Below, one piece after another: positions 55,141 through 64,000 of a DNA stretch of 64,000 bases (the first letter of the stretch is position 1; each line of letters starts with the position of its first letter). Where the stretch lies: NCBI RefSeq assembly GCF_018687715.1, contig NC_056765.1:28196254-28260253 (forward strand), written 5' to 3'. The notes under the pieces are model-generated. The model worked only from the letters and a program-made list of their open reading frames with translations. It was not told the DNA's origin and ran no database searches. The stretch comes from Carya illinoinensis (lineage: Eukaryota; Streptophyta; Magnoliopsida; Fagales; Juglandaceae). The translations under genes were made by a program, and so were the position numbers.

Positions 55141-58100
55141 AAATCCTTTGTTGAAACTGTTGAGGGTTGGGGAACCCTCGGACAGTTCAAGATCTCTACA
55201 GGATGGTAGAGAAGAATAAACCCAGATTAGTTTTTGTGATGGAAACTAAGTCTTTAAAGAAGAATTTTGACAGTTTGAGGAGAAGGCTCTAATGTGAAGG
55301 TTGTTTTGTTATTGAAGCAGTTGGCAAAAGGGGAGGTTTAATTCTGTTATGGAACTCAAGTGTGAAGGCTGAAATTGCTAATTACTCACAACGCCATATC
55401 AATGTGTGGGTAGAACATGCAGGGAAGAAAAGATGGTTGCTTACCTGCTTCTATGGACAGCTAGATACCAACAAAAGAAAGGAATCTTGGTCTTTGTTGA
55501 GTTCTCTTAAACCTGCAGCTGATATTGGATGGTGCATAGTGGGAGATTTCAATGAAATCCTTACAAATGATGAGAAATGGGGTGGCAAAGCAAGACCAGA
55601 AGGCCAAATGGAGTTGTTTAGGGAGGTCATGAATAAAGGCAACCTCTTTGATCTTGGATGGAAAGGGGACAAATATACTTGGAATAATTCACATGGGGAT
55701 GACACTTTTACTAAAGAAAGGCTAGATAGAGCTGTGGCCTCTCATGAGTGGATGAAGTTATACAAAGAAACATGGGTGGAAGTTATGGTGACAAGCACTT
55801 CAGATCACAAACCTATACTAGTACATGCCTAAAAAAAGAAAGATAGATACTGGCATAGGCAAAAGGGTTTTAAATATGAGGTGAGTTAGGCATTGGAGGA
55901 GGAATGTGAAGAGGTCTTGAAGAGGGCTTGGAAGGACAAACAAACTAGCTCAATTTCTGTGTTACTTCAGAGGAGTGGGGCTGCTTTACAAAGATGGAGT
56001 CAGAAAAGGAGAGTGGGAGGTGAAAAAGAAATAAAAGAAAAGACTGAGAAGTTACAAAAGTTACAAGCAGAAGAAAATAGTGGTAACATTGAAGAAATAA
56101 GGAGTTTGAAAGAAGAACTGAACCTTTTACTTGAAATGGATAATATTAAATGGAAACAAAGAGCCAAATGTAATTGGTATAAGCATGGAGATAGGAATTC
56201 AAAATATTTCCATGCTTATACTAATCAAAGAAGAAGGAAGAATTTTATTAGAGAAGTTGAAGATATGAATGGTAAAAGGGCTGAGGGTCAGAAGGAGGTT
56301 GAAGAGTCTTTTACAGCTTACTTTGAGAATCTCTTTCAGTCTACAAACCCTAAAAATGAGGATTTCGAGCAGTGTTTGGTTGGTATGGAGAGAAAAGTCA
56401 GTGTAGAGATGAATGAGTCTCTGAGCAGGGCCTTTTCTAGGGTAGAGGTGGAGGAAGCTTTGAAACAAATGGCTCCCCTTAAAGCCCCGAGACCAGATGG
56501 GTTTGGACCATGTTTCTTCCAAAACCATTGGGGGGTGGTAGCAGATGAGGTTTGTAAAGCTGCACTCTCAGTTTTAAACGGCTGTCCTTTGGAACCTGCA
56601 CTGAATTACACTTTCATAGCCTTAATCCCCAAGGGTAAAGAACCAAAGAAAGTTAATGAGTACAGACCTATAAGTCTATGCAACATTTTGTACAAAATAG
56701 TGTCCAAAGCCATCTCAAACAGACTCAAAAAGATCCTGGCCAACATCATATCCCCAACACAAAGTGCCTTTTTGCCTGGCAAACTGATTTCTAACAATAT
56801 AATGGTGGCTTTTGAATTGCTCCATTCCGTGAAAACTAGGAAAAGGGGAAAGGTGGGAAGCATGGCTATAAAACTAGATATGTCCAAGGCCTACGATCGT
56901 GTGGAGTGAGATTTTTTGGAAGTAGTGATGAAAAAACTGGGGTTCAATGAGAAATGGGTGAAGCTAATCATGAAATGTGTGAGGTCTATTTCATATTCTG
57001 TCCTGGTTAATGGGATCCCAGGGAAGAAGTTCTGGCCTAAAAGGGGTTTGAGACAGGGTGACCCCTTGTCGCCTTACCTATTCATAATGTGTGTTGAAGG
57101 TTTGAGTTCTTTGTTGAATTTCTATGAAGCTCAAAAGTTTACAAGAGGAGTGCAAGTGGCAAAGGGAGGAACTAGCATTAATCATCTGCTTTTTGCATAT
57201 GATTGTATCCTCTTTGGCAAGGCCAAATTAGAAGAATGGAATAGGATTCAAGAGGTGCTTAGTACCTATTAGAAGGCTTCAGGGCAGTTTCTGAACAAGG
57301 AGAAGACCTCAGTCTTTTTCAGCAGTAATACAAGGGAAGGTGATAAGGGTTTGATTATGGAGGCTAGTAACTCAATAGCCTGTGGCAATTACGAGAGGTA
57401 CTTAGGTCTTCCTGCCTTTGTTGGAAGATCCAAGTTCAATTCTTTTAGAAGTCCGAAGGAGAGAATCTGGCAGAAAATCAGAAGCTGGAAAAACACTTTC
57501 TTATCACAAGCTGGTAAAGAGATTATGATCAAGGTTGTGCTACAAGCCATACCAACCTACACAATGTCTGTTTTTAAGCTTCCCAAGAGGCTATGTCAAG
57601 AGATAAATGGGCTTTATTCGAGATTTTGGTGGGGTAAATAGTAGGAAGGAAAGGGCATTATATGGAAAAAATGGGAGAAAATGGGTACACATAAAGGGTA
57701 GGGGGGCTTAGGCTTTAGGGATTTGAAAAGCTTTAACATGGCTCTCTTAGCAAAACAGGGTTGGAGATTGCTCAAAGGTTCTAAGTCCTTGGCTGCCACT
57801 ATTTTTAAAGAGAAGTATTATAGGCATTCAGACTTCTTAGAAGAAAAATTGAGTTCTTTGCCCTCTTTGATATGGCGAAGTATTTTGTCTGCAAGGGAGC
57901 TAGTAAAGGATGGGTTAAGATGGAGAGTAGGAGATGGAAGCAAGATTAAAATATGGGGTTTAAAATGGCTGTCTACTCCTTTTTCTTTTTCAGTACAATC
58001 ACCTATCTCTATTCTGCAAGAAGATGCCAAAGTGGAACAGCTCATTGACAAGCAGAAGGGGGAGTGGATTGAAGAAAGGATCCGAGCTATTTTCTCAAAA

Positions 58101-59257
58101 GATGAGGTGATTAAGATCCTAAGTATTCCTCTGAGTAGAAACCAGGCCCAAGATAAGCTGTTTTGGGGCCCATCCAAGAAGGGTACCTTCTCAGTAAGCA
58201 GTGCCTATTTTCTGCAACTAGAAAGGCTCAAAAATATAAGAGGAGATTGCTCGTGGGGGGCTGCTATGGATGAGAGAGATGGGGAAATATTTGGAATCTT
58301 GAAGTTCCAAGTGTAACTAAATTGTTCTTGTGGAAAGCTGGAAACAATCTACTACCTACAAAGGAGAACTTATTTAAAAGGAAAGTAGTTGATGATACAA
58401 GTTGTCCAATCTGTAATGCAGAAACGGAAACCATTATGCATGCATTATGGGTTTGTCCAGCAACCAATGACATATGGGCTGTGGAAGAAGGATATGTGCA
58501 GAAATGGGGACAAACAGAGGAGGAATTCATGGTGTTTTGGGAAAAGTTAATGGATAAGCTGAGCATGAAGAAGAAAGAAGAAATGGTTGTGTTGCTTAGA
58601 AGAGTTTGGCTTCACAGGAATGAATTTGTTTTCGAAAAAAAGCTAGGATGTCCCAAGACATTGGTGAAGACAGCTATAGAAAGCTTACTTGACTACAAGA
58701 CAACTCAGTCTCCTACAAAACTAGTGGCTAAAGGGCAGAGCAGCAGTGAGAGAAGAGGCATGAGATGGGAGAAACCAGAGGATGGGTGGGTGAAGGTGAA
58801 CTGGGATGCTTCACTAAACTTGAAAGAGAGAAGGATGGGGGCAGGGATTATAATTAGAGATGAGCAGGGTGAAGCCTTAGTTGCTGTTTGTGATCAAAAG
58901 GCCAATGTTGTTAGCCCAGTGGTTGCAGAATGTTTTGTTTTGAGGATGGCAGTAGAGCTGTGCAGTGAACTGAACATACATAAGGCTATTTTCGAAGGAG
59001 ATGCATAAGTTGTCATAGAAGCTGTTCAGAACATTGAAGAGGAAAATTCAGGTTTTAGTTCTTTAATTCATGATGTAAAGTTTTTCTTTCAAAATAGACC
59101 ACACTGGAAAATTCAATTTGCATATAGGGAAAAAAACACAGTTGCCCATACCTTAGCAAAGTCAGCTTTAGATTTGTTAGAAAGGACAGTTTGGATAGAA
59201 GATGTACCAGATTTTGTTGTAAGAAGTCTGGAGAGTGATAAAAGTTGTATTACTTGA
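55137..59257 (+). pseudogene. LINE ORF2 (endonuclease, reverse transcriptase, RNase H), broken by stops
   Basis: ATG 55137-55139. The APE-type endonuclease shows VMETKS (catalytic Glu), CIVGDFNEIL and TSDHKPI. Reverse transcriptase shows YRPISLCNILYKIVSK, AIKLDMSKAYDRVE and GLRQGDPLSPYLFIM, but the catalytic box reads FAYDC (57192-57206), with Tyr at the first Asp position. The zf-RVT region includes CPICNAETETIMHALWVCPA (58410-58470), and the RNase H-like domain begins NWDASLN near 58800. From 55137 to about 58250 one frame is kept and interrupted only by stop codons (for example 55152, 55161, 55887, 56907 and 57270). A single frameshift occurs near 58250-58320. The element is dead. Confidence 0.9.
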
Positions 59258-59475
59258 CAATTAGAAATGAAATACAGAGGTATTTTTTCAAAAAAAAAAA
59301 AAAACATGGGTTACAGAATAAAAGGGGGAAGAAAAGACTATTAGAATGGCATCATATCTTGCTTGTACTTTATAAGAATAACACCAGGGAAGACACATGC
59401 ACCCTACATAGTGTCACCGAAATTGGTTAAACACCCAAATGAGTGCCACCATCAGAACATCCCCACGCTCTCCCT

Positions 59476-59559
59476 TTATGAGCCACAACAACTTGACTTT
59501 TGAGCAGCTTGACCACCACCATCCATTTGGTCCGATTTCTTGATTTTAGGAGTTGGAGG
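59476..59559 (-). CDS. Last coding exon of a RabE/Rab8-type small GTPase
   Basis: On the minus strand a tattttcag acceptor precedes 27 codons (PPTPKIKKSDQ, then MDGGG, then QAAQKSSCCGS) and TAA at 59476-59478. This strongly resembles the hypervariable C-terminus of plant RabE1 (Rab8-class) proteins, which read like PATIKI..DQ..GAGQA.QKSACCG. The Cys pair is the geranylgeranylation site that anchors the GTPase to membranes of the secretory pathway. The exon starts in phase 0. No further exon was found in 59560-60460; the rest may lie beyond the transposons and the window end, or this may be a fragment. The LINE at 53608-59302 sits about 170 bases into what would be the 3' UTR. Confidence 0.6.
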   Translation of the reverse strand, partial: PPTPKIKKSDQMDGGGQAAQKSSCCGS

Positions 59560-60460
59560 CTGAAAATACCAAGACTAATCAGTCCGTTAAATTGGAGAAA
59601 AAGAATAAAATAGGATTCCCATGTTTGATGGCACAAATCTACTGCTTTTTCAGGACAAAAAATAAATAAATAAACAACAAAAGAAAAAGAAACAGTCTTT
59701 TTATAATAATAAACACTAATATATAAATAATAAATTTATATCACTTCAATAAGTTATTTTTTCTTGTAGTTTAGAGCTCAAATTAAAATAATGGATCTCC
59801 ACCTTCCTTCACTAGTTCACTGTTATAGTTTACATACCCAGTGCCCACACACACTTAAAGTCTTAAAGTAGAACTGGCCTTGCCGATGACACTGTGGAAG
59901 ACAAAGCTTAAATTTAATTTTTCTTTTAGTGCATTTTTACTTCATTAGTACAATGTCAAGAAGCTAAAAGCTTTAACGGGAAAAAAAAAATAGCTTCATC
60001 CAAATTTCCAATGTCATTTTTCACGAGATTAAGTTTATTTTTTATTTTTTATTTTATAATCCTTTTTCGTTTGGTACTTGGCAATGAATTTGAAAAGTTT
60101 TCAAAATAAAAATACTCTATTCTCCCCATCACTCAAAGATAATAGAGTTCATTAGTTATGGACAAAATATGGACAGAAAGGAGATGTATGAAACCCAAAA
60201 ATAAAGAACAATTTCTACTTTTTGAAATGGCCCAAAAATAAAGATTAATTTCTACCATTGTTAATGATTATGGGCCTCATTTATAATTTCTTGTATCTAT
60301 CAAAGGCTAACCAATAAATAATTCAGAAGTTTTATTTTTTTGGCCAAAAGGCAAAGCTGATTGGTAAATTTTTCTATGTTGTTATGCTGATCTTTGGCTG
60401 TTAAACATTTTGGGGTTGGCAAGATCCAACTTGTTTGTTGTGTTCTACAGTTCTAGTTCT
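59560..60460. other. AT-rich stretch, possibly intronic
   Basis: No exon or element was recognised. If the Rab-type gene is intact, this is part of its last intron on the minus strand. Confidence 0.35.
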
Positions 60461-60468
60461 TAAATCAT

Positions 60469-62231
60469 GAAAATAGAAGGCACAAGCACTCCAACATCCA
60501 CAGCTGGATCTTGTCCTGACATCCTAACCCAGAATAGCCGATTAATGCTCCCAGTCCAATAGTTGATGAGTCTAGCGGACCAATAGACTCTTCGATAGGC
60601 ACTCCTAGTGCCTTCCGTTATACCCCTCGCCCTCCACCTGGTAGTAGAAATCTTAAAAATAGGTCTTAGGTATGGTCCCATTTCACAAGAGTGCCCGATT
60701 GTGATCCTGAGAAGCCTGTAGCTACTTGTAATCATTGCCATAGGCAATGGAAATGCCATCCCAAAAGTCAAGGCACTTCGACTATGAAAACACACATCCA
60801 ACTTTGGCCCAAAAACCGTAAGAGTAATTTGGACAAGAGTCAAACATTCTTGATCTCGAAAGCAAGAAGTGAAGGAGGGGAAGGGGAGAAGACCTTAGAG
60901 ATGACTAAAGACAATGAGAAAAAAATCCGAACTGCTCTTGCTAGGATGGTGATAGTGGACGAGCTACCATTTAGATGTGTTGAGGGAGAAGGGTTTCAGG
61001 AATTTGTTAAATCCCTTGATCCTAGGTTTCCTATTCCTTCTCGATTTACCGTAATGCGTGATTGTATGAGGCTATTTTTTAGAGAGAAGGATAGCTTGAA
61101 GAAAATGGTTTTGACCACCAAAGAAAGAGTGTGCCTGACCATCGACACTTGGACTTCTATCCAAAATATTAATTACATGTGTGTGACTGCTCACTTCATT
61201 GATAGTAGTTGGAAGTTGTATAAGCAGATCATTTCATTTATTTGAATTAGTGACCACAAGGGGGCAACGATTGGGAGGGAGTTGGAGGAGTGTATGCTTG
61301 ATTGGGCATTCAAAAAATTCTCACAATTATGGTGGACAATGCTACTTCTAACGACTCTACTATTGATTGGTTGAGAACAAGGGAAATAGGAAGTACCGAT
61401 TGCGTTGCAGCTCACGAGTTTATTCACATAAGGTGTACGACACACATCTTAAACCTTGTTATGAGTGAAGGTTTGAAAGAGGTTGATGAGTCAATTATAA
61501 GGGTCTGGAATTTGATTAAGTATATGAAGTCTTCTCCTCAAAGACTTGCCACTTTCAAGTCTTGTGTTGATAGTTTAAAAGTTCAATGTTCTAGTTTTTT
61601 AAGCCTTGACGTGCCTACTAGATGGAATTTAACTTTTTTTATGTTGGGTGTGGCTGAGAAGTATCAAAAAGCTTTTCAATTTTTGCTTGATGAGGATCCT
61701 TACTGACGAGTTTATTTGTCTGAGGATGGGCATGGGAAAAAGGGTTTAGGAGCTCCTAGGCCTAATGATTGGGAAACCAGAAAAAACTTTTCAAAGTTTC
61801 TTCAAATATTTTATAGTGCCACCTTGTGTATTTCTGGTGCACTATATGTCACATCAAATATTTATGTCCAATAACTTATTGCCATTCATAAACACTTGAC
61901 TAATTTTTGTGACAATAGTAATCGACGTTTGAGTTCAATGGCTTTCAGAATAAAAACAAAGTATAATAAATATTGGAGTGATCTTGAAAAAATAAATTGG
62001 TTGCTATTTATTGCTGTCATTCTTGATCCCCGGTTCAAAATAGTTACTCAAGCATCTTGGTTCAAGAAAATATTGGGCGAGGAGAGGGGTGAGGAATTTG
62101 GTGCACTCCTCAAGAGGGATATGGAATATTTGAATGAACAATATGTAGAGTTTGGTGGTGGATATGTAACTGGGTCTAACAAAACTCGGAGTGGTGAAGG
62201 TAGTGCATCAATGAGAAGTAGTAGTAGTACC
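60469..62231 (+). pseudogene. hAT transposase pseudogene (BED finger, RICESLEEPER type)
   Basis: The N-terminus starts near ATG 60469, with a Ser/Thr/Pro-rich leader broken by stops and frameshifts. A BED zinc finger (VWSHFTRVPDCD, then CNHCHRQWKCH, then TMKTHI) lies at about 60670-60795. The transposase core includes RFTVMRDCM, TTKERVCLTIDTWTS (61120-61155), VDNATSNDSTIDWLR (61332-61377), IRCTTHILNLVMSEGLKEV (61428-61485) and LDVPTRWNLTFFMLG (61600-61645). Stops and shifts occur near 61243, 61705 and 61890. Coding ends abruptly at 62231, where a Gypsy LTR begins, so the C-terminal hATC dimerisation region is not in the window. Confidence 0.9.
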
Positions 62232-63554
62232 TGACCGGTGCAAAACTGCAAGTGCACAGTATCGTAGTTTTATAGTAAAGTAATAAGAAGAGTATCGTCC
62301 TCAGGGATTGGTACCTTACTCTTGCCAAATACCAAAATTATGCTAATCTCAATTTTATCTAGAGGAATCGCTAAGGTTTTTGTAGTAGCAAATAAAACTA
62401 GATCAACTCAAGAGAAATAAGCAAAGAAAGTAAAACTGATGTTTGAAGATCAAATTCAATAGGGAAGAAAACTTCTAGGAAATCGATTTCACCATAATTC
62501 TTCACTATGCTTTTCTCATCCAGCTAATTTAACTTAAACCTCTTTTGTCTATTAGCAAATCTCTAATTCATCCAAAAGCCTCTTTCGATAGTCAATTGGA
62601 ATTGATTCTAGTTTATCAATTCACACAAGAGTATGCAAATTAAATAATCAAGAACGCAATAAGACCAATGATTTAATTACTACACAGGTTCATACAAGTC
62701 TTTCGATCTCTATACTTACCTATGCTGAAATATCCAAGATCTACCCTATGATTCCCTCTTTCGATAGCAAATCACAAGATTAATAATCATCTAATCAATG
62801 GCCAGTTAATTAGAAGCATTAAACTCAGAATAAATCAGATAAACAAAGAGAGAATTGCATTAAATTAGCATGGACAAACAAGCATAGTTCGGAATTAGGT
62901 TACATCGTTTTCCTAGAAAGAAGAAAATTTAGCTCATACTAGAATTGGAATTCAACATAAACGAATTCACCATAATTATTCTGAGAAGATGGGAAGAAGA
63001 AAATAAACACTGAAAAATCCTCCTTGCAGCCTCAACTGGTCGTCAAAAGCTCAAGAGAATGATTCAACGCCTTTCTCCCGTCCGTGCTCGTGTAAGAATC
63101 CAACGTACGTGCAATAAATTGGAATTCCGTCTCCAAAACAAATGATTTGAATCCCTCTAGCTATGTTTTTCTCTCCCAAAGAGTGTTCTCCAGTCAAAAA
63201 CCGCGGCTCTAGAGTGAAGAATGGCCTTTTATATGGTCCCACGGCGGAAAACCTAAAATCTGTCAAAATACGATGTTCGCTCGAGCGGGGTGTCGAGCGC
63301 GCGTCGAGCGTTCGACTCTGCCTGATTTCGCTCGAGCGTCCTATCGAGCGCACATCGAGCGTTCGACTCTACCTGATTTCGCTCGAGCGGCCAATGTCTC
63401 CGCTCGAGCGATCTTCGTTTTTCAGCAACCTGCTCGAGCTCCCTGTCGAGCGGCAGTCGAGCGTTTGAATCTGCCTGAATTCGCTCGAGCGGCCAAGAGC
63501 CTCCGCTCGAGCGAACTTGTAAAATCTGCAATATGAAATTTTTGCAAGCCATCA
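62232..63554 (-). repeat. 3' LTR of a Gypsy-type element, inserted in the hAT gene
   Basis: Read on the minus strand it starts TGATGGCTTGC at 63554 and ends GCACCGGTCA at 62232, giving TG..CA ends and 1323 bases. Just upstream of the LTR (63555-63580) is a polypurine-like AAGTTTGGGGG, as in plant Gypsy Tat/Athila-type elements. The flank GTACC (62227-62231) should recur as the target duplication beyond the window. The other LTR and most of the interior are outside. Confidence 0.8.
63278..63513. repeat. Array of CGCTCGAGCG palindromes in the LTR
   Basis: Six perfect 10-base palindromes start at 63278, 63329, 63380, 63401, 63482 and 63504. Many partial TCGAGCG copies lie between them, and repeats of ttcgactct.cctgatttcg span the first three. 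They lie 40-280 bases inside the LTR start, in the presumed U3 region. Confidence 0.95.
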
Positions 63555-64000
63555 AATACCCCCAAACTTACAACTTTGTTTGTCCTCAAACAAAAAGAAA
63601 AACAAATGATAGTTTAGGCAATATCAACTCGACCCCAAAGAGAAGTATCATCATTCACCAAGCTTTTATGAATTTAGATTTCATCTCTAGTATCTTACTC
63701 TTTTAACATCAAAGATAGCAAGAAAATCAATCAAAAATTTTGCAATTTGTCAAGCAAGAGTTAGGCGTTTACTTCAACCTAAAGCTAAGACCTTGAGTGT
63801 GTGTGTGATATAGTCAATTTAACCTCAAACTACCTGCAAACTCAGATAAAAGTAGAACAACCAAAATCAGAAGAATTCTCTTAAAACTTAACTCCATAAG
63901 TCCAATTTTCAGAAATCCTCTCCACTAATGTAGTCAACACCAAAATCAAAGATCACAAGGTCTTTATTAAGGTTGTAATGATAGGCCACAGGGTGAGGGT
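63555..64000 (-). mobile_element. Interior of the Gypsy-type element (partial)
   Basis: This follows the 3' LTR upstream in element orientation. The minus strand carries ttgaggacaaacaaagttgtaag before the G-run, a string often seen just 5' of Gypsy LTRs in plants. No coding motif lies within the 446 bases present; the element continues past the window end. Confidence 0.6.

Larger units (their letters stand above)
53608..59302 (+). mobile_element. Full-length L1-type LINE with target duplication
   Basis: It is bounded by a 16-bp duplication with one mismatch (aacatgggtta.agaa, 53592-53607 and 59303-59318) and ends in a poly(A) tail (59290-59302). Length is about 5.7 kb, with a 5' leader, ORF1 and ORF2 in the canonical order. 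It inserted just downstream of the Rab-like exon at 59476-59559, on the opposite strand. Confidence 0.92.

Noticed and set aside
63278..63513. CRISPR-like array
   Set aside because: The repeats are palindromic 10-mers with irregular spacers inside an LTR of a plant genome; no cas genes are present.
63163..63555. Overlapping frames rich in Arg/Ser/Glu
   Set aside because: They are produced by the repeated TCGAGCG units in all frames, not by a gene.

Overview
This is nuclear DNA of a flowering plant. It is AT-rich and intron-bearing, dominated by plant transposon families, and carries an NLR (NB-ARC/leucine-rich-repeat) resistance gene and LRR receptor-kinase relics. Small inverted-repeat elements with GTTTGG-type ends and internal TCATCTCATCTCA strings, plus a Gypsy LTR rich in CGCTCGAGCG, remind me of woody Fagales such as the walnut/pecan family. 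That placement is inference. No bacterial-type operon, CRISPR array, rRNA or tRNA was recognised.

Layout. 0-11.3 kb is a decaying resistance-gene tandem pair: a truncated NLR pseudogene (2.3-4.9 kb) and a complete paralogue (CDS 7377-11177, minus strand, 1266 codons before the stop), with duplicated 3' flanks. A LINE relic, a 547-bp hAT-type element and a receptor-kinase tail lie between them. 11.5-19.8 kb is a graveyard of dispersed modules, small DNA elements and two copies of a non-LTR family whose tail carries an array of short hairpins; a third copy is at 38-1241. 19.8-27.4 kb is a 5'-truncated LINE into which a young Copia-type element encoding only gag has inserted. 28.1-34.2 kb holds two LRR receptor-kinase pseudogenes of the non-RD EFR/Xa21 type. 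34.5-38.5 kb is a non-autonomous LTR element (LARD-like) inserted in the upstream region of the second of these. 39.8-44.4 kb is a LINE on the minus strand, and 46-53 kb holds CACTA ends, repeats, MITEs and a LINE ORF1 piece. 53.6-59.3 kb is a full-length LINE with a 16-bp target-site duplication. It sits just beyond a short exon (59476-59559) matching the prenylated C-terminus of RabE/Rab8 GTPases. 60.5-62.2 kb is a hAT transposase pseudogene cut by the 3' LTR of a Gypsy element that runs off the window.

Only the NLR at 7377-11177 looks like an intact host gene; the Rab exon may be the tail of another whose remaining exons lie outside. Almost everything else is mobile DNA or its debris. Structural points worth following are the hairpin array with apparently compensatory stem changes, the palindrome array in the Gypsy LTR, the gag-only Copia element, and a short segment shared by the break points of the NLR and receptor-kinase pseudogenes. 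Reading-frame breaks were judged by eye and some could be assembly errors.
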